Under the pieces are notes generated by a model that made no database searches, was not told the origin of the DNA, and saw only the letters and a program-made list of their open reading frames with translations. Positions 58,945 to 64,000 of a stretch of 64,000 nt of DNA are shown here, one piece after another. The position numbers were made by a program, and so were the translations under genes. How positions within the stretch are numbered: the stretch's first letter is position 1; every line of letters begins with the position of its first letter. This stretch comes from Dipylidium caninum (Eukaryota; Platyhelminthes; Cestoda; Cyclophyllidea; Dipylidiidae), in NCBI GenBank assembly GCA_017562135.1, contig QEYB01000266.1:186001-250000 (forward strand), read 5' to 3'.

Positions 58945-60887
58945 ATGGCTGGCAATGATCTCGTTGATGCCTACTATAATATCCCACGAATCACCAGATA
59001 CTGGTTATCTTTAACAATTGTGTTTTCGTTAATCGGGAGGTTTGGATTAGTAGATCCCTATTCCTTCATTTTGATCTGGAAGAGCTTTTTCTACGATCTC
59101 CAGGTTTGACTCGGGTTTCGATCTAGAACTTTTAGCTTTGGCGACCCATCACTGCACTTTTCTACTATCCTATAACACCGCAGACGGGTTTCCATTTTCT
59201 TATTAATCTATACTTTCTGTACTCCTATTCTATGCGTCTGGAGACAAGTAAGCTAGCTCTTGAGCTTATTCGCTTTAGGCACATTTAGCGGAAGACCTGC
59301 GGATTGCGTCTTTATGCTCCTCGTTAACTGGATAACACTAACTGTATCCCTTTTTTATCCTACGCTGATACTTGCGAACAACAGCTTGAATTTACCCCTT
59401 TTCGGCATTTATGGAATCTCACTATCATTTTAGTAGACTGGGACATATTTTGATCGTCCTTTGGCCCCACATAGGTTTCCCACAAATCTTGTTCGTTATG
59501 CATCTTAAGCAAATCAGGTTTCTGTCTATAACAGTCTTTGGCCCTCCAAGCTATATATCCCACTTTTCATTACTATTTGTTTTTCTTGACTAACTGCTTA
59601 GCTGGTCGCTTTTCTTCTCAACGTTTACGTGAGTTACTGTGTTAACTTCTCCATCAAAATATTTGTGCTTATAATTTCTCGTGTGACGTTATTTTGTTCT
59701 TTATTTTTGTTTAGCTCCTTTTCGAACCCATGGTTCTCAGTGTTATCTATGTGTGGAGCCAGTTGAACAAAGATGTGATTGTTCAGTTTTGGTTCGGATC
59801 TAGCTTCAAGGCAGTGTACTTTCCTTGGGTTCTTGTTGTTTTCAATCTCATTATCCGTGGAAGGTAATTTCTATATTTTTCCTAATTTCATTAAGTTTGT
59901 TATATTGGTTTTATTCAAACCGGGGTTATGTTTGGTTCTGTGTAGTGCATTGATTGAGACTATAAGTTAGTTTTTCTTGTTATAACAATGAACACGTGAC
60001 CGTGATATATTGCATTTTATAACGTGTTCCATACATGTTGATTATTTGTTTTGAAAATGTCTCACTCTCACCCCACAGTGCCATGATGGACTTAATAGGC
60101 ATATTTGTGGGGCATGTCTATTACTTCTTCTGTCATCAATATCCTTTGGAGTACGGTGGACCTCAAATTTTGAAAACTCCAGACATAATGTAAGTAAATT
60201 GAAGTTCGTAGGTCTTTTGTTCATTTGTTACTAAAATTACTGCAGTAGCGGGTGTCTGTTGTCATGAGACCAATCTGTCGCTTTACTTGTTGCTTATGGA
60301 CTATTTTTGCTCCATTTGGCAACTAATGATTATCCGTTTTAAAATGCACTTTGGGACGTATTTGTGGATTTTTTCTCCCGCAAATAGTCAACTGCTTACA
60401 TTCAAGTTTCCTGATTGGCTCTGACTCCAATTGGTCCCATTTCTTATCCGTGCATTCGGGGGTTTTTTGCTGCTCGTTCATTAGTTGACAGATTCATTTG
60501 TGAATAAGTGTTACGCTAAGTTTATTTGTTTTGTCATTTTAATTAAGATTTTCTTCCTACATGCTTCCCTCTTCCAAAATTCCACTTGGTGCTTATTCAC
60601 ATTTGAATTGTATACGGCCTTTGTTCGGAGGGCTTCATTTATAACTCATGCTTGACAAATGACGTAGTTACAAGTGTCTTCAGCAAATCCTAATATGCGT
60701 TTCTTTAAATACTTTTTGTGTACGTTTCTGTGCTCTCTTCTTCCTCTATCGCTGTTTCAGATACCGCATGTTTCCAATGGAGCGTCACTTCGGATCTGGT
60801 TTTGGTATTCCCCCACCCCGGATGCGAGAAAGCGAAAACACTCCTAGCCGTGGCTTCCCCGGACGCGGTCGCACTCTCAATGAGTGA
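58945..60887 (+). CDS. DERL1: Derlin-1-like rhomboid pseudoprotease
   Basis: ER membrane component of ER-associated degradation. Seven exons: 58945-59103, 59136-59247, 59279-59343, 59602-59622 (21-base microexon, tentative), 59715-59863, 60079-60189, 60761-60887; 744 bases, 247 residues (human DERL1 251), all phases consistent. Motifs: IPRITRYW; the rhomboid loop-1 WR motif in LWRPITALFYYP; INLYFLYSYSMRLET; GRPADCVFMLLVNWI; VIYVWSQLNKDVIVQFWFG; the TM6 GxxxG in LIGIFVGHVYYF; and a C-terminal SHP box for p97/VCP (FPGRGRTL). The C-terminal GFGIPPPRM matches DERL1 rather than DERL2/3. Introns one and two are only 32 and 31 bases. Without the microexon the third transmembrane region would be about seven residues shorter than expected, which is the argument for it. 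Confidence 0.92.
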
Positions 60888-61230
60888 GATACTGATCCTC
60901 TCAACCGTTCAAGCACATGTGTCACATTATTGGCTTCAGTTTGCCCTATAGACTTCCGCCTGTTTATTTTTGGAACAATAGTTTGCATCTGGGCTTCACA
61001 GAAGAAGATGGAGGACACCTTTAGCAAGTTCCGCTTTCTATAAATCTGTATTTCTTCCCATTAAATATGTACATAAATTGCTCTCAATTGCATACTAATC
61101 CTCTTTTGATTTTTTGTCTGCTTTCATTTAATGATGCTTTGTTATGTGGTGACTGATTCGCCCGACCAAGCCGCACAGTAGTTTTGTTAACAAACGCTTT
61201 TCTTTCAGACTGTGCTGCGTGTGTAATATA

Positions 61231-61236
61231 AATAAA
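61231..61236 (+). terminator. Candidate poly(A) signal of the Derlin gene
   Basis: AATAAA about 345 bases after the Derlin stop. An ATTAAA occurs earlier, near 61060, and could be used instead. Confidence 0.4.
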
Positions 61237-64000
61237 CCCGTGTAGTCGTTTATTGTCTTTTGGGTAGCTTTAGGATACGGCGTGATTTTCTCCGAATGTG
61301 GTTCACTCAGTTTATCATCTTTTGTGTGTCCTGACATTATTTTTTAGGATTTATTCGCAAAAACGAGTCAAAATTGTCCTGTTTTTATTTTATTTAATTC
61401 ACTTGGGAGCGACTCTTTTGGGAAGGTGGCCTAAGGTGTTTTGGACTTTGTCTTTAATAAACTTGAGTTCTGCAGAGTGGGAAATCTCTCGTTTGCAAAG
61501 TACTTTTCAAAATTCTTCTCTTTAAATTGGGAAGTCTAATTTGAATACCTGTAGTTATTTGTTCCATGAAGGTTGCACCGCAGGTGTGTGAAGTTTCGTT
61601 TTGGTTGGAAGGATTCATTGTGCGATTGCGGAGCTTGTACGAAGGGAGGCAAACTGTTTGTTAACAGGGTCCTTGGCAGTGTGGCATGAAAAAACATTGA
61701 ATTGGCCAGTGTCTCTCTGTGTTTGAGTAAATTACCCTAGTAGGCATTGTTTCAAACCGCTCCCATTTAAACGATTCAATCGTGGAAGTGGTCTACAGTG
61801 CAATTTGATGACTGTAATCTCAAGTCACCGGAGGTCATTTGTTTGCTCAAAATATAAGGTGGGTATGCGGACGATTACATGCTTTTAGCCTGGTTTCTAT
61901 GCTGGAAGTTGGCTGTTTAAAATGAATGAATGTCTTGGTGGTACGAGCATTTTCGAAGAACGTAACAACTAAAGCCGTCGGTGGTTCTTCCATCTCCGCC
62001 ATCCGTCCGATTCAGTGCTTTCCACCGTCCAGAAAGTTGATGCCGCGCGTTCTTATGGCGTGCGTCCCTGTTCTATGTGGTTTCATGCGTCCGCCCACGT
62101 TAAAGGGATTTTAATGAACGAGTCGAGTTAACCACAACCTCCGTGACGTGGTTCTTAACCGATTTCCTAATCCATTGGTCTTTACCGTAGTGTCGTCTCT
62201 TCTAATTTGCAGTGTTTCAAACAGAGGCGAGTTGTGTGACCGAGGCACTTACGATGCCAGCTTCCAAGTCAAGGTCGGAAAACATGACCAGTGTAACATT
62301 CATTAATTTCAGCATCCAGTGAACTTTGAATTTCCTCGTAACCTTGGAAGGTAGGACAGTGCGCAAAGTAAGGACATCGGATATTTAATAGTGTTCCTCT
62401 ACCCACAGTCCATCGGTTCGCACAGTGCTTTGGTTCGGCTAATGCCCGACTGCAAATGAAAGAGCGGTGTTCCGTATCTTTGTGGTTCGCGCTCGGTGCG
62501 GCGGTTGCGAGTCTGCCAGCGGGGCATCAGGTTTTGCGAATCACCCCTCATTTTGAGCGTTCTGCCTGTCGGATTCGGTCCGCCTCACTCACTTTTTTCC
62601 TGACAGCCCCTTTTGTCGCCGATCCGTTAACGCGTAAGGTGCGAAGCAGCCAGCCAAACTCCCGTCTGCCCAAGTCAGGTTCGATGGGACGACGATTGTT
62701 CGTCGGACCGGCCACATTCCGTTGCGCTTCACTCTTACGCCCTTGGGCTTGTTGGGAAAACTCAGCGCCGTCAGAATTTTACAACGCATTCATTTAAAAC
62801 GGTTGTATTAAGTGTCGGGCCTAGAAACTCACACACATTTGTGCCGCACTCGGAGGACAAACAGGTTTTTACGACTATGCACTTCTCGGAGATTCTGCGT
62901 AAATGCCTTTTTCCGTACGCAGTCCTGAGTGCTTGCTTGGGAAGGCAGACAGACCACGTGCTGCGTTCCCTCGTCCGCGAAAATCCCCCCATTTGGGCCT
63001 GACGAAACCTCTGTTAAGAGTTGACTTTCTTCCCTTGAACGAAACGGCTGATTCACGCTTCTCATGGTCACTTTACGAGCGTAAATTTGGCTACCTGTGC
63101 ATCCTTTTTTATCAGGATGTTGTTTTTAAACAGTATCAGTCCCTGCGACAATCTGATGCTGTGGTCGTACTTCATTTTGGCGTAGTGGAAGAGGCTTTTC
63201 GGTCGGCCTCCGCGGCCTGTCCGCCGCTCCCTGCGCCTCAGTGCGGACGAGGTTGTCTACTCGCTGCAGGCAGTTGTGGTCGAGTGGGGCGGAGGAGGCT
63301 GCATCACCCCGCTTCTCCAACTGCCAGTCTAAGCAGGCTGCGGGGCAGCGCACTCCTCTCTCCCCCGATTTCGTTTGTTTACGTGTTTACCCAAAAAGGC
63401 ATAAAATTTGTTGATGCGTTTTGTCTGGTTTTAGCCGAAAGGTTCTCGGCGGCTTTGTGTGAGCTTTCATCGGCCCCGGAGATTCTTACTAGTGGCATTT
63501 CGACAGTCGTGTGACCACTAAGTGGGTACAACAGGATTTGAGGTCAAAGGTGGTGTTTTGACAGGGACGACGCGAGTACTGCACCGCCGCTTTCAATCCG
63601 ACTGAGCCAAATAGCCGGTATCCATGTGAGGGTGCCGTTCATCCCGTCAACTGTCCCGTAATTAACGTCCGACGACCGTCTCGAGGGCCGAAGTCCACAC
63701 CCCCCTTGGGTGGCCGCGCTCCTCCCGGCGTTGGATATCATGTCGCCTTGCTCTTACTTTGAAGTATCTCCGAAGTCTGGGCAATTTTTGGCTCCCCTCG
63801 AGCGGTCCGGGGTGAAGACTAGTTATCCTTCGCTGGCCACTTAAGCATTTCCACTCTCATGTACCTGAATGAATTGTGATTTTCCTCACAGATATCTCCA
63901 CTTGAAGTAGCGCTACAACGCGACTAAATGTAGTAACTTGTCGTAGGTCAGAATTATCTCCCAACTAATGTTCTCACCACTTTGTATTTCTCGTTACCCA
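61237..64000. other. Right end, nothing recognised
   Basis: The longest frame (62903-63514 plus, 203 codons) has a Cys/Arg/Ser-rich composition with no motif, and I see no exon chain. The sequence becomes more GC-rich after about 62 kb. Confidence 0.4.

Noticed and set aside
59360..59563. 67-codon minus frame inside a Derlin intron
   Set aside because: Somewhat protein-like, but short, without a motif, and nested in an intron of a well-supported gene; could be a decayed element, not supportable.
62903..63514. 203-codon plus-strand frame near the right end
   Set aside because: Cys/Arg/Ser-rich with no domain, no exon partners and no motif.
1..64000. Search for CRISPR arrays, bacterial operons, rRNA genes, or intact transposons
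   Set aside because: Nothing of these kinds is visible; gene structure is eukaryotic throughout, and no reverse transcriptase or transposase motif was seen.

Overview
The window looks like nuclear DNA of a compact invertebrate genome, most likely a flatworm and probably a tapeworm. Genes are split into many exons by GT-AG introns, often only 30-50 bases long. Proteins are clearly metazoan (SMARCD, Derlin, myosin essential light chain, SSBP, PDE7), but divergent and without long vertebrate-style introns. The phylum is inferred from intron style and divergence; no marker gene proves it. All exon models were read by eye from the sequence, using splice sites, codon phase and recalled family motifs. 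No alignment was run.

Layout. 1-9.9 kb: no convincing gene, two CpG-rich segments and microsatellites. 10-11.7 kb (-): SSBP/SSDP, with both ends of the protein missing. 13.8-17.7 kb (+): complete phosphoacetylglucosamine mutase (PGM3/AGM1). 19.0-19.9 kb (-): two unrecognised coding-like stretches. 20.4-22.8 kb (-): catalytic domain of a PDE7-like cyclic-nucleotide phosphodiesterase. 24.8-26.4 kb (-): complete ZNG1/CBWD zinc-chaperone GTPase. It is head-to-head with 26.6-29.9 kb (+): complete SMARCD/BAF60 subunit of SWI/SNF. 30-40 kb: mostly no recognisable gene, apart from a possible two-transmembrane protein at 31.9-32.7 kb (-). 40.6-43.5 kb (-): five-exon NOL4-like nuclear protein. 45.5-47.1 kb (-): unrecognised 431-residue acidic-tailed protein. 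49.5-49.8 kb (+): PTRHD1, convergent with 50.6-53.6 kb (-): large single-exon ankyrin-repeat protein. 55.6-57.7 kb (+): myosin essential light chain. 58.9-60.9 kb (+): Derlin-1-like protein. 61-64 kb: nothing convincing.

The genes are ordinary cellular functions placed side by side: transcription/chromatin (SSBP, SMARCD, NOL4-like), UDP-GlcNAc synthesis (PGM3), signalling (PDE7), metal delivery (ZNG1), ER-associated degradation (Derlin), muscle or actomyosin (essential light chain). They are not an operon or a dedicated system. The points most worth checking are the ultra-short introns, two one-base frameshifts inside conserved exons, a non-canonical splice end in the middle of the ZNG1 P-loop, loss of the expected Cys in the ZNG1 METAP1-docking motif, and the unrecognised 431-residue gene.
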